64,000 nucleotides of DNA from Phycisphaeraceae bacterium (GTDB lineage: Bacteria > Planctomycetota > Phycisphaerae > Phycisphaerales > SM1A02). Numbering within the stretch: position 1 is the stretch's first letter; each line of letters starts with the position of its first letter. Shown here in pieces: positions 56,443 to 64,000 of this stretch. Below the pieces are notes generated by a model that saw nothing but the letters and a program-made list of their open reading frames with translations, did not search any database and was not told where the DNA came from. Position numbers and translations under genes: made by a program. The stretch lies in NCBI GenBank assembly GCA_019636735.1, contig JAHBWY010000002.1, forward strand, positions 186,001 to 250,000. The letters are read 5' to 3'.

Positions 56443-56871
56443 TCAGCTCACGCCGGGACATCGCGCGAGCGCCACCCGAGCCAGTTCGCGCAGCGACCAA
56501 GGAAGTGCGTCGTCCTGCGTCAGATGCTGAAACGCCTGCTTGATCGAGGCTCGCCGCTGTCGGGTGATGAACTCGTCGAAGCGAACGAGGGCCGCCGCAA
56601 TCGTCAGGGCATAGAGCTGTGACGCCAGCTTGCGCTCCTCGAGCGTGTCGCCCTCCATGCGAAGCTCCTTGAACAACGACTTCGCCTTGACCAGGCTCGT
56701 GAGCGAGGTGTCCGGGGAGGTGATGAGGTCGATGGCACCTTCACAGCGAGGTTCGAGCTCGCGGGCCACAAGGTCGGCGACAGCCCACTCCGGGGACTGG
56801 CTCCACGCCCGCACCCAGGCGAGCGTGGGGCGAAGGAGGCCCGGATCAACCTGCGGGCGGGGTTGCGTCAT
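56443..56871 (-). CDS. Hypothetical protein coupled to the sigma factor
   Basis: I do not recognise this 142-residue protein. It is predicted all-helical, soluble and without a signal peptide or metal motif. Its start overlaps the sigma-factor stop by ATGA, so the two are co-translated. Genes in this place are often anti-sigma factors, but those usually have a ZAS His-Cys motif or a membrane helix, and neither is present. A role in sigma-factor control is therefore only suggested by position. Confidence 0.7.
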   Translation of the reverse strand: MTQPRPQVDPGLLRPTLAWVRAWSQSPEWAVADLVARELEPRCEGAIDLITSPDTSLTSLVKAKSLFKELRMEGDTLEERKLASQLYALTIAAALVRFDEFITRQRRASIKQAFQHLTQDDALPWSLRELARVALARCPGVS

Positions 56872-57584
56872 GATGAACTCCTTCCTTTCTCGCCGTCCAA
56901 GAGCTTGAGCAGCGTGCGAATCTCCTCGTCGGATGCATCATCGTGAGCGCTTGCTCCGATGCGTTCGAGAAGTCGCTCCGCGAAGCAGCGCTTCGCCGAC
57001 GCCAGCGCGCGGGCGATGCGCGACGCGGTCGCAAGCCCTGTGATCTGCTTCAGTTCCTCGGTCGTGGCAGGTGAAGCACCTTCGAGTGCGGGGCGAAGAA
57101 TGCGGCGCTCAAGGCAGATCCATGCCGCCTCGCGTTCTTCGCGCATGCACTGCTGGCGGCACTGTTCGGCCGCCTCTCGAATGAGCATCGCCACCCAGGC
57201 GGCGGCAAAGGCCTGCTCCGGAGTGAGCGATGGGTCACGAATCACCGGAAGGGCTCCATGCAGCACGAATCGCCCCTCGCCGGGGTGTCGCCGCGCCGCG
57301 GTGCGGCGACGATGATCATCGCGAAGGTAGTTCACCACCGAGCTCAGGAGCAGCGTTCGAAAGCGTCCGCGCTCAGGGTTGGCGCGATCGAGCAGGCCGC
57401 GAGAGAAGAGCACATCGGCAAGGAAGCCCTGCGTGAGGTCGAGCGCCGTCTCCTCATCGCGGCCGCTCTGGCGGATGAATGCGTAAATGATCGGCCAGTA
57501 GCGCTGGGCGAGCGAGGTCCGCGACGCTTCGTAGCCGTGGGAGTCGGGGTCCGCAGCGCGGGCGACCTCGCTCCAATCGGTCAT
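56868..57584 (-). CDS. RNA polymerase ECF-like sigma factor, planctomycete type
   Basis: The 238-residue protein starts at ATG 57584. The N-terminal sigma2 region shows SLAQRYWPIIYAFIR, DLTQGFLADVL and RGRFRTLLLSSVVNYLRD, a pattern widespread among planctomycete and acidobacterial ECF-type sigma factors. A sigma4-like helical region lies at about 165-215 (GLATASRIARALASAKR). The 51 in-frame residues upstream look unstructured and lack the family pattern. It is co-translated with the unknown 142-residue protein and divergent from the large secreted protein at 57857. Target promoters are unknown. Confidence 0.85.
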   Translation of the reverse strand: MTDWSEVARAADPDSHGYEASRTSLAQRYWPIIYAFIRQSGRDEETALDLTQGFLADVLFSRGLLDRANPERGRFRTLLLSSVVNYLRDDHRRRTAARRHPGEGRFVLHGALPVIRDPSLTPEQAFAAAWVAMLIREAAEQCRQQCMREEREAAWICLERRILRPALEGASPATTEELKQITGLATASRIARALASAKRCFAERLLERIGASAHDDASDEEIRTLLKLLDGEKGRSSS

Positions 57585-57856
57585 GCTCGCTCCGAGCCGC
57601 GAGGCGGACGAGGAGCCGGTGGAGGTGTCTGGCGACCCGGGCACTTCGCCACTTATACGCGGGGCGGTACGGCTTTCGCGGTTGAATCGCACTGTCGGTC
57701 TCGGTGAATCTCGCGCGAGGCCGCCGTGTTCGTGCAAGAGTTCCCGAACTATTCCGGTTCAGATCGTGATAAGATCCTGCACGCAGGTCGCTCCTCCAAT
57801 TGTCGTGGGGGCGGACCATGCGAGAACACCTCTCCGGGGGTGGAAGGACTTCCATC

Positions 57857-60163
57857 ATGAAGGGGCAGAATCGTCGGATCGGACCCGTCGGGGTTCGGGC
57901 GTGTTCAGTTGCGCCCATGATTGGCGTGTCGCTGCTGGCCCTTGCCGCCGCGGGTGCGGTTGGCACCACTCGACAGGTGGCTGCGTTCACTCCGCCGTTG
58001 GCCGACTATGGCGATGCGCCGGTCGGCAGCACGACGAGCATGCCGCTCATCCTCGCCTATCCGGGGGTGCTGGCACGCTGGGTGACGAACTTCGATCACA
58101 CCAACCTGGTGCCTGCGACGCCACTCCACGATCACGGCACATGGCTCAAGGTGCCCACCACCTTCCGGCTGGGAACCGTGTCGCCGACGGCGACCTTCGA
58201 TTCGACGCAGACTCCCTCGTCACCAGACAACGACGCGGTGCCGCAGATTCTTCTCTACGCCGTGGGGTCAAACCCGATTGCGGACATCAGGTTCCGAGTG
58301 AGTACCACGGCGGGTCATCCTGCCGACGGCACCTTCTACTTCAACCTCTTCATCGATCAGAATCGTGACGGAGCATGGCGTGAGCTCTACAACGCCTTGA
58401 CGGGACTCCCGCAGGTCGATGGCAATATGGAGCACGCCGTGCGCGACATTCCCATCACCATGGGGCCGGGCGAGACGCGCACCATCACGATCAGCGGCAT
58501 TCGCGTGGAGAATCCGCTCAGTCCGCTGTGGGTTCGCATGGTGGTGAGCAATCGGCAGATTGGCTGCGTCTACTCGGGTTTGGCGAACATCGACCCGAAG
58601 TGCAACTGGCCGCTCCTTCAGAATCAGATCGCGTGGGACGGGACCATGATCGCGGCGCACGATGAGTTCGGAGAGATCGAGGATCACTACCTCGAGTTTT
58701 CGAGCACCTATGGCGGTCCCAATCAGCCCGGCATCTTCATGGCCACGCAGGTTCTCGGCAGCGGTGGCGGAGGAAACGGAGGTCAGCCGCCGAAGCCGGA
58801 GTGCATCATCAGGTTCCGGCGACTTGACCTCATCGTTCCGCAGAAGTGCCCGGTCGTTCGACTCTTCAATCTGAAGGCGCGGCGCTTCAATGTGAACGGT
58901 GGCTGCAACACCGAGCCCGTGCTCTTCGGCATGTACGGTCCGGAGCGGATGACCGGGGTCGTCGGACCGCCGACGATCGCACTCAACCCCGCGGCGACGG
59001 CTCCCGGTGGGCCGTGGATCGCGCCCGGAGCGGTCGATCACACATGCGCCGATGGAACGGTGCTCACCCTTCCCGGTGCGCTGAACGGTCTTCCGCTCTT
59101 GCTCAGCAGCACCATTGCAGCAAAGGACCTGAGCAAGCCGCCGCTGAACCTCTTCACCGTCTGCTTCGACAGTCCGCCGCGACGCTATCGCGCCTACAAG
59201 GTGGAGTTGCTCGCCCTGACCTGCGGCAGCGTGCATGAGAACCGCAGCGTCAATTCCTATCCCGCATCGGCGCAGACCAGCGCGGCCATCGTCGGTGTCG
59301 GCGCCACGAGCGATGAAGTCACCTTCGGTCACGGGGACCTGATCGAGACCTTCATCTCGGTTGATCCGGCGGAGCCGCGGCCATTCCCCGATCCCGACTT
59401 CCTTCTGCACAACTTCATCCTGTTCGATCCGCTGTTCTCCGAGGCGTTCATCGATCCGCTTTGCGCCGCCCCGCTTCCCGAAGCGGCTCCCTTCTCGCTT
59501 CGCCTGGTCAACGCGGCCTATCACACTCGTCCCACCATTCCGAAGCAGACGCGCGCCACCATGGTGGAGTTCTGGACGGCAGGCGAGGCCTTCGACGCGC
59601 AGGTCACTTCAACATCGGGCATGATTTTCTTCGTCGCCCTTCCGACCACCTTCCCCTGCGATTTCGTGCAGACCATCGTGACGCTCCCGGATGACTTTGA
59701 ACTCGACTCCATCACGATCTCGATGGCGGATGGCTGGGTCGACGAGGTCGTCGTGCGCCTCGACGGCATCGAGGACTGCAACCAGAACGGACGGCACGAC
59801 GCGTACGACATCGCCATGGGGCTGAGCATGGACTCGAACCATGACGGAATCCCCGATGAGTGCCAGCCTGACAACCCCTGCGACGGATGGTGCGGCAGCC
59901 AGTCGCCATCCGGCTGCTGGTGTGACCCGGAGTGCCTGAGCTCAGGCGACTGCTGCCCGGGTTTCCAGGGCCTTTGTCCTCAGGTGCCATGCGCCGCGGA
60001 CTTGACCGGCGATGGCCAGGTGAGTGGCGCCGACATCGCAATCATGCTTGGTGCGTGGGGCGCGTGCTCGCCGCCATGCCCCGCCGACATCAACAAGGAT
60101 GGATCGGTGAATGGCGCTGATCTCGCCATTCTGCTCGGTGCATGGGGGCCGTGTCCGCAATAG
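57857..60163 (+). CDS. Large secreted protein with GEVED, TSP3-like, somatomedin-B-like and dockerin-like parts
   Basis: The protein has 768 residues from the ATG at 57857 (GGAAGGA 9 bases upstream). After a signal peptide (MIGVSLLALAAAG) it begins with DYGDAP at residue 50, the usual lead-in to a GEVED domain, whose GEIEDHYLEF motif is near 270. A long unrecognised middle follows. Near the C-terminus are a calcium-loop repeat DCNQNGRHDAYD...DSNHDGIPDEC (TSP3-like, about 640-671) and an eight-Cys unit spaced C-x3-C-x7-C-x-C-x3-C-x5-CC-x6-C (about 673-707), matching somatomedin B. Two dockerin-like units (GADIAIMLGAWG, GADLAILLGAWG) end the protein. It is likely a multidomain extracellular adhesin or matrix protein. 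Confidence 0.85.
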   Translation: MKGQNRRIGPVGVRACSVAPMIGVSLLALAAAGAVGTTRQVAAFTPPLADYGDAPVGSTTSMPLILAYPGVLARWVTNFDHTNLVPATPLHDHGTWLKVPTTFRLGTVSPTATFDSTQTPSSPDNDAVPQILLYAVGSNPIADIRFRVSTTAGHPADGTFYFNLFIDQNRDGAWRELYNALTGLPQVDGNMEHAVRDIPITMGPGETRTITISGIRVENPLSPLWVRMVVSNRQIGCVYSGLANIDPKCNWPLLQNQIAWDGTMIAAHDEFGEIEDHYLEFSSTYGGPNQPGIFMATQVLGSGGGGNGGQPPKPECIIRFRRLDLIVPQKCPVVRLFNLKARRFNVNGGCNTEPVLFGMYGPERMTGVVGPPTIALNPAATAPGGPWIAPGAVDHTCADGTVLTLPGALNGLPLLLSSTIAAKDLSKPPLNLFTVCFDSPPRRYRAYKVELLALTCGSVHENRSVNSYPASAQTSAAIVGVGATSDEVTFGHGDLIETFISVDPAEPRPFPDPDFLLHNFILFDPLFSEAFIDPLCAAPLPEAAPFSLRLVNAAYHTRPTIPKQTRATMVEFWTAGEAFDAQVTSTSGMIFFVALPTTFPCDFVQTIVTLPDDFELDSITISMADGWVDEVVVRLDGIEDCNQNGRHDAYDIAMGLSMDSNHDGIPDECQPDNPCDGWCGSQSPSGCWCDPECLSSGDCCPGFQGLCPQVPCAADLTGDGQVSGADIAIMLGAWGACSPPCPADINKDGSVNGADLAILLGAWGPCPQ

Positions 60164-60192
60164 GCGCCCCAGCCGCGACCACGAACGAGAAC

Positions 60193-60230
60193 GAGCCCGG
60201 ACGGCGGATCATGGCTCCGCCTCCGGGCTC
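60193..60230 (-). terminator. Terminator of tmRNA, possibly bidirectional
   Basis: Arms starting GAGCCCGGA and ending TCCGGGCTC pair over about 15 bp with one bulged base and a short loop. On the minus strand the hairpin follows the tmRNA 3' end by 17 bases and is followed by GTTCTCGTT. On the plus strand it sits 29 bp after the secreted-protein stop and could end that transcript too. Confidence 0.75.
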
Positions 60231-60247
60231 GCTTCTTCCACTCGCAA

Positions 60248-60591
60248 TGGACCCGGGGAGATTCGAACTCCCGTGCCGAAACAGTCGTCAAGTCGCCTCT
60301 ACGCGCGTATCTGCCGTTGATCGTCACTCCGCCTACGGCCGGCAGCAGCCTCGGCGGAACCAAGACGGACTGAATGTCACACGGTCGGGTCTGTCGGCCG
60401 ATTCGTGCCTGCCCGATGATTGCGGAACTTCACCCTACCGGGCATCGGGCGGGTTCCGTGCGGCCAATATTAGGCCGCGAGAGCGTACTGCGTGTTGGCA
60501 GTTGTTGTTGTGCATGCTTTTTGCGTGGCCTGCATGCTCCACGGCGCGCCACGACAGGACGGGATTGTCCGGTCGAAGCCAGTTCGGGCCC
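60248..60591 (-). ncRNA. ssrA: tmRNA (SsrA), tag peptide ANTQYALAA
   Basis: Transfer-messenger RNA rescues stalled ribosomes. On the minus strand the 5' end GGGCCCG pairs with the 3' end CGGGTCC. A G3-U70 pair gives alanine identity, A73 is at 60248, and CCA is not encoded. The 3' T arm CGGGAG-TTCGAAT-CTCCCG region and the 5' segment CTGGCTTCGACCGG are diagnostic. About 90-130 bases in, an open frame GCC AAC ACG CAG TAC GCT CTC GCG GCC TAA encodes ANTQYALAA, a classic ALAA degradation tag. A TATACT at 60615-60610 is a likely -10. It lies 65 bp after the transhydrogenase gene, on the same strand. The 3' boundary is firm; the 5' boundary is inferred from pairing. Confidence 0.95.
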
Positions 60592-60656
60592 GATTGTCAA
60601 AGAGCATCGAGTATAGCCGCGTCGCTTCAGGCTGAGGCGGTTTCACTTCCAGACGA

Positions 60657-62123
60657 TCACCGTGCTTCGGGCGCCGGGCGTGCCACGGGGGCGGAGGTGT
60701 CACGCGCTGGGGACGCACTCGCGGAGAGCCGCAAGCGATTGTGGGCATTGAGCGCGGCAGTCTTGTAGCACTCGGCGAAGGTCGGATAGTTGAAGACCGT
60801 CTGCAGGAAGTAATCGAGACCACCACCGAGGCGAAGCACCGCCTGGCCAATGTGGATCAGCTCCGTCGCCTGCTCACCGATGCAATGCACGCCGAGCAGT
60901 TGTCGAGTGTCGCGATGAAAGATGAGCTTCAGCACCCCGGCATCCGCTCCTCGAATGAGGCCGCGCGCAATCTCGCCGTAACGGGCAACACCGATCTCGT
61001 AGGGGACGCACGCTTTCGTGAGCTGCTCTTCCGTGGCGCCGACCATCGAGATCTCGGGAATGGCGTAGATGCCGTACGGGTAGTGTTCGCCCATCGGCTC
61101 ACTGCGCTCGCCGAACATGTGGCACGCGGCCAGACGCCCCTGTTCGTAGCTGGTGGCCGCCAAGCCCGGAAACCCGATCACATCGCCTGCGGCGTAGATG
61201 GTCGGCACATCCGTGCGGTAGTGCTCGTCGACCTTCAGGCGCCCGCGATCGTCCGCCTGAATGCCGACTGCCTCGAGCTCCAGGTTCTCGACATTGCCCA
61301 CGCGACCCGCGGAGATCAGGATCACATCGCTCACGATCCGCTTGCCGCTGCGGGTGACGACGGCGGCCCGGCGCGGTGAAGCCTCCGTGACCTCGACCTG
61401 GTCGACCTCCTCGTTCATGCGGAAGGTGACGCGCAGCGCGCGGAGTTGATGCATCAGTTCGTCGATCAGCTCTCGGTCGACGAAACCGAGAGGACGATCG
61501 ACCTTGTCGACGAGCGTCACCAGGACTCCGGCGGCGGCGAACATCGAGGCGAACTCGATCCCGATGACGCCGGCGCCCATGACGGTCATGGAGTGCGGGA
61601 GCTCGCGCATCTCCAGAATGTTGTCGCTTGAGAAGATCGTCTCGCCATCGCAGCGGACCCCGGGCGGGAGAATCGCGCGGCTCCCGGTGGCGATCAGCAC
61701 ATGAGCCGCCTGGAGAACCCGAGTGGCATCGGTCGCTTCAATGCGAAGCGTGTGCGCATCAATGAACGAGGCCATGCCCGGAATCACCGTGACATCGTTG
61801 CGATCAAGCATGGCGCGCGTCGTGGTCGCCTCGGTCTCGATCACTTCCTGCACGCGCGCCACGAGCTGCGGCATCGTGGGACGCACACGCTGAAGCCCGG
61901 TGGCGTGCATGGACCTCGCGATCGTGTCAGCGGTCATCGTGCGAACCGCTTCGCGGAAGGTCTTGCTCGGAATGGTGCCGGTGCGAAGGCAGGAACCTCC
62001 CAGCATGCGGGCCTTCTCGACCACCGCCGCGCGTCGGCCGAGCTTCGCGGCCTGAATGGCCGCGCGGATGGCTGCGGGACCGCTTCCGATGCAGATCAGG
62101 TCATATTCGTAGAGCGCGCTCAT
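60657..62123 (-). CDS. sthA: Soluble pyridine nucleotide transhydrogenase
   Basis: SthA transfers hydride between NADPH and NAD+ using FAD, balancing the two pools. The 488-residue protein has an FAD-binding GSGPAAIRAAIQAAKLG (residues 13-29) and GGSCLRTGTIPSKTFREAV, where only the first Cys of the CxxxxC redox pair of lipoamide dehydrogenases remains; that pattern is typical of SthA. A second nucleotide fold (MGAGVIGIEFASMF) and the dimerisation domain with GEQATELIHIGQAV and VFNYPTFAECYK follow. The last 30 residues are Ala/Pro-rich. It is divergent from the phosphatase gene across 65 bp. Confidence 0.94.
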   Translation of the reverse strand: MSALYEYDLICIGSGPAAIRAAIQAAKLGRRAAVVEKARMLGGSCLRTGTIPSKTFREAVRTMTADTIARSMHATGLQRVRPTMPQLVARVQEVIETEATTTRAMLDRNDVTVIPGMASFIDAHTLRIEATDATRVLQAAHVLIATGSRAILPPGVRCDGETIFSSDNILEMRELPHSMTVMGAGVIGIEFASMFAAAGVLVTLVDKVDRPLGFVDRELIDELMHQLRALRVTFRMNEEVDQVEVTEASPRRAAVVTRSGKRIVSDVILISAGRVGNVENLELEAVGIQADDRGRLKVDEHYRTDVPTIYAAGDVIGFPGLAATSYEQGRLAACHMFGERSEPMGEHYPYGIYAIPEISMVGATEEQLTKACVPYEIGVARYGEIARGLIRGADAGVLKLIFHRDTRQLLGVHCIGEQATELIHIGQAVLRLGGGLDYFLQTVFNYPTFAECYKTAALNAHNRLRLSASASPARDTSAPVARPAPEAR

Positions 62124-62188
62124 GGGATGGTCGAGGATATCGACGCGACCCCTTGCGAAGCTGATGGTGAATGTGAAGAATCCTGTGC

Positions 62189-62734
62189 ATGGCCGCCAGG
62201 ATTCGAGTTCTCTTCATCTGCTTGGGCAACATCTGCCGGAGTCCTGTCGCGGCGGCGGTCCTTCAGCATCGACTTCGCGAGGTGGGGGCCGACCCGTTCG
62301 TGGAAGTCTCCAGCGCGGGGCTCGGGGGTTGGCATGCCGGCGAACGACCCGATGAGCGGGCGCGCGAGGTGGCGGCCCGACACGGCATTCCGATGGTGTC
62401 TCGTGCGCGGCAGGTGGAGCCCGATGAGTTCGCGCGCACGCATCTGATCATCTGCATGGATGAACAGAACCGGAGAGGTTTGGCGAGGATGGGTGCGCCG
62501 GCCGAACGAGTGCAGCTTCTCAAGAGCTTCTCGGCGACACCGATCGGCGCAACGATGGAAGTCGACGATCCTTACCCGCACGGTCCGGAAGCCTTCGATC
62601 TGATGTTCAAGGAGATCATGATCGCGGTCGACGCGCTTGTCGAGCATCTCGTACGCGAACACGAGCTGCCATGTCGGGCGAACGCCGGGGCGAAGCGCGC
62701 GAACCGCGCCGAAGGGAAGGACGATGGAGATTGA
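62189..62734 (+). CDS. Low-molecular-weight protein tyrosine phosphatase
   Basis: This 181-residue protein has the P-loop CLGNICRS, with nucleophile C11 and R17, at the N-terminus and the general-acid Asp in VDDPYPHG near residue 130. This is the layout of LMW-PTPases and also of arsenate reductases of that fold; the DPYP motif favours the phosphatase. A basic 20-residue tail extends beyond the usual length. It overlaps the flavin reductase gene by 11 bp. Substrates in bacteria include tyrosine kinases controlling exopolysaccharide export, but none is encoded nearby. Confidence 0.92.
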   Translation: MAARIRVLFICLGNICRSPVAAAVLQHRLREVGADPFVEVSSAGLGGWHAGERPDERAREVAARHGIPMVSRARQVEPDEFARTHLIICMDEQNRRGLARMGAPAERVQLLKSFSATPIGATMEVDDPYPHGPEAFDLMFKEIMIAVDALVEHLVREHELPCRANAGAKRANRAEGKDDGD

Positions 62735-63386
62735 CCCTGCGACGCTGCCCTCGTCGGAGCGATACAAGCTGCTGATCGGCGCGATCGTGCCGCGACCGAT
62801 CGCCGTCGTCGGGACGACTTCGCCCGATGGCGCCTCGGTGAACCTCGCGCCATTCAGCTTCTTTGCCGGCGCTGGAAGTGAGCCAATGTCACTCCTCTTC
62901 TGCCCGGCCAATGATGAGCACGGTCATGAGAAGGACTCGCTGCGCAACGCGAAGTCGCGCAGCGAAGGCGGCTCAGGGGAGTTCACCGTCAGCATCGCGG
63001 CCCACCCGATCATCCGGCGCGTGGTCGCCGCAGCCGAGCCGCTTCCCTATGGCGCAAGCGAGTTCGAACTCTCGGGGTTGACACCGAGGCCCGGGGTGAT
63101 GGTGCGGGCGCCGTTCGTGGCGGAAAGCCCGGTTGCCTTTGAGTGCCGAACCCTTCAAGTGATTCGTCTCGATGGCGGGAGCGCCGTGCCCAACGCCGGC
63201 AACATCGTCATTGGCGCCGTCGTGCGAGTGCATGTGCGCGACGAGATGGTTGATGCGCGCCATCGGATCGACCCCGCGAAGCTCGATGCGGTGGGTCGCA
63301 TGGGCGGATTCGGATACGCCACTACGCGCGATCGCTTCGAGCTTCCGTGGGGTGCCGCGGCGCTGGAGATGCCGCCCGGTTCCTGA
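62724..63386 (+). CDS. Flavin reductase-like domain protein (FMN-binding split barrel)
   Basis: This 220-residue protein has the flavin-reductase family pattern PRPIAVVGTTSPDGASVNLAPFSFF near residues 23-47, followed by FTVSIA and FECRTLQVIRL. The family includes NAD(P)H:FMN reductases and flavoredoxin-like electron carriers. The ATG at 62724, with GAAGGGAAGG just upstream, lies inside the phosphatase 3' end (11-bp overlap), so the two are coupled. The substrate is unknown. Confidence 0.9.
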   Translation: MEIDPATLPSSERYKLLIGAIVPRPIAVVGTTSPDGASVNLAPFSFFAGAGSEPMSLLFCPANDEHGHEKDSLRNAKSRSEGGSGEFTVSIAAHPIIRRVVAAAEPLPYGASEFELSGLTPRPGVMVRAPFVAESPVAFECRTLQVIRLDGGSAVPNAGNIVIGAVVRVHVRDEMVDARHRIDPAKLDAVGRMGGFGYATTRDRFELPWGAAALEMPPGS

Positions 63387-63419
63387 GGAGCATCATCACT
63401 CGCCGCCGCGTTCGTTGCA

Positions 63420-64000
63420 TCAGGTGCGCAGACGCAGGAGTGACTCGGCATCTTCGGGGAAGTCGAACTTGAGCAGCTCCGAGAGAATCTTCGCCCCCCA
63501 ACGATAGACATTGTTCTGGGCGAGATGACTGCGCATGCGCCTCATGCGGCGCGCGCGATCCTCCGCAGGCATGATGAGCGCGGCGTGCATGGCGTCGGCG
63601 ATCTCGTGGATGGCGAACGGGTTCACTTGGATCGCATCGGTGAGTTCGCGGGCGGCGCCGGTGAACTGGCTGAGGACCAGCACGCCGTCATTGTCGATGC
63701 GACTGCCGACGAACTCCTTGGCAACAAGGTTCATGCCATCGTGCAGACTCGTGACCGCCGCAAAGCGAGCCAGTCGGTGAAGGGCCGTCATCTCCACGGG
63801 ATCATGATGGGTCTTGAAGAAGTGAATGGGCTGCCAATCCCGTTCACGCCAGCGGAAGTTGATCTCTTCCACGAGGCGATCGACTTCGTCCTCGATCCGC
63901 TGATAGGGCTCGATATGGCTTCGGCTCGGCGCCGCCACCTGCACGAAGGTCAGCCGACCACGCCACTCGGGGCGGCTGCGAAGCAACTCGTTGACGGCGT
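63420..64000 (-). CDS. otsA: Trehalose-6-phosphate synthase-like glycosyltransferase, 5' end cut by window
   Basis: The frame is open to the right edge, so only the C-terminal 193 codons are seen. The visible part matches retaining GT20 enzymes that join glucose from UDP-glucose to glucose-6-phosphate. It starts in the ERLxxxxPEWRGRLTFVQVAAPSR region, then has EINFRWR, a HDPVEMTALHRLA segment, and the donor-site motif SLHDGMNLVAKEFV followed by LSQFTGAARELTDAIQVNPF. DGMNLVAKEF is diagnostic for the family. Glucosylglycerol-phosphate synthase shares these motifs and cannot be excluded. The 33 bp between its stop and the flavin reductase stop (convergent) hold no clear terminator. Confidence 0.9.
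   Translation of the reverse strand, partial: AVNELLRSRPEWRGRLTFVQVAAPSRSHIEPYQRIEDEVDRLVEEINFRWRERDWQPIHFFKTHHDPVEMTALHRLARFAAVTSLHDGMNLVAKEFVGSRIDNDGVLVLSQFTGAARELTDAIQVNPFAIHEIADAMHAALIMPAEDRARRMRRMRSHLAQNNVYRWGAKILSELLKFDFPEDAESLLRLRT

Noticed and set aside
16639-60160. Cellulosome-type dockerins
   Set aside because: The tails have calcium-loop repeats like dockerins, but no cohesin, scaffoldin or glycoside hydrolase is in the window, so only dockerin-like is claimed.
60592-60600. TTGACA just upstream of the tmRNA 5' end as a -35
   Set aside because: It lies 3 bases from the mature 5' end and has no -10 in the right place for tmRNA; TATACT upstream is the better promoter clue.

Overview
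The window reads as chromosomal DNA from a high-GC planctomycete, most likely of the class Phycisphaerae. Four pieces of sequence support this. Four secreted proteins end in dockerin-like tails of the type GADxAxxLGxW. One protein ends in an IPAPGA-type PEP-CTERM-like sorting signal. A complete alternative complex III (ACIII) operon runs directly into a caa3 oxidase operon. An ECF-like sigma factor of the kind common in planctomycetes is present. The taxonomic call is inference; no rRNA is in the window. Genes are dense and many neighbours overlap by ATGA, GTGA or TGATG.

Left part (1-23.4 kb): the 3' part of a DUF2075 helicase gene cut by the window edge, a 71-bp tandem repeat, and tRNA-Cys with its own promoter and terminator. 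Mostly housekeeping genes follow: two cyclophilins, gatB-hpt, a DnaJ-like protein with an S1/P1 nuclease, a membrane FeS/TPR protein, metK-rsmB-EIIA, a secreted subtilase, a DUF151-HAD-truD operon, a PEP-CTERM-like protein, and tatD-tatC-tadA. The tatC-tadA junction has been duplicated.

Centre (23.5-42.2 kb): the respiratory block. actABCDEF, a small membrane protein, SCO, ctaC (with fused cytochrome c), ctaD (A2-type, YSHP), ctaE, subunit IV and a second subunit-III-like gene lie on one strand with almost no spacing. They are followed by ctaB-DUF3179 on the minus strand and a divergent ctaA that carries an extra N-terminal membrane and PDZ-like module. Together they encode quinol oxidation, electron transfer to cytochrome c, oxygen reduction, copper delivery and heme A synthesis. 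A sigma70-like promoter with a 17-bp palindrome just upstream precedes actA.

Right part (42.2-64 kb): a secreted prenyltransferase/squalene-oxidase-repeat protein, two large Cys-rich secreted proteins with near-identical tails and matching TTCG-loop terminators, a DUF1573 lipoprotein, an MDR oxidoreductase, a MacAB-TolC-like export operon, and a sigma factor with an overlapping unknown partner gene. A large secreted protein with GEVED, TSP3-like, somatomedin-B-like and dockerin-like parts comes next. tmRNA (tag ANTQYALAA), soluble transhydrogenase, a low-Mr tyrosine phosphatase with a flavin reductase, and the 3' part of a trehalose-6-phosphate synthase gene cut by the right edge complete the window.

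No CRISPR array, insertion sequence, phage module or rRNA was seen. The candidates for undescribed biology are the Cys-rich repeat module, the unnamed ACIII-associated small protein, the PDZ-CtaA fusion and the duplicated tatC-tadA coupling junction.
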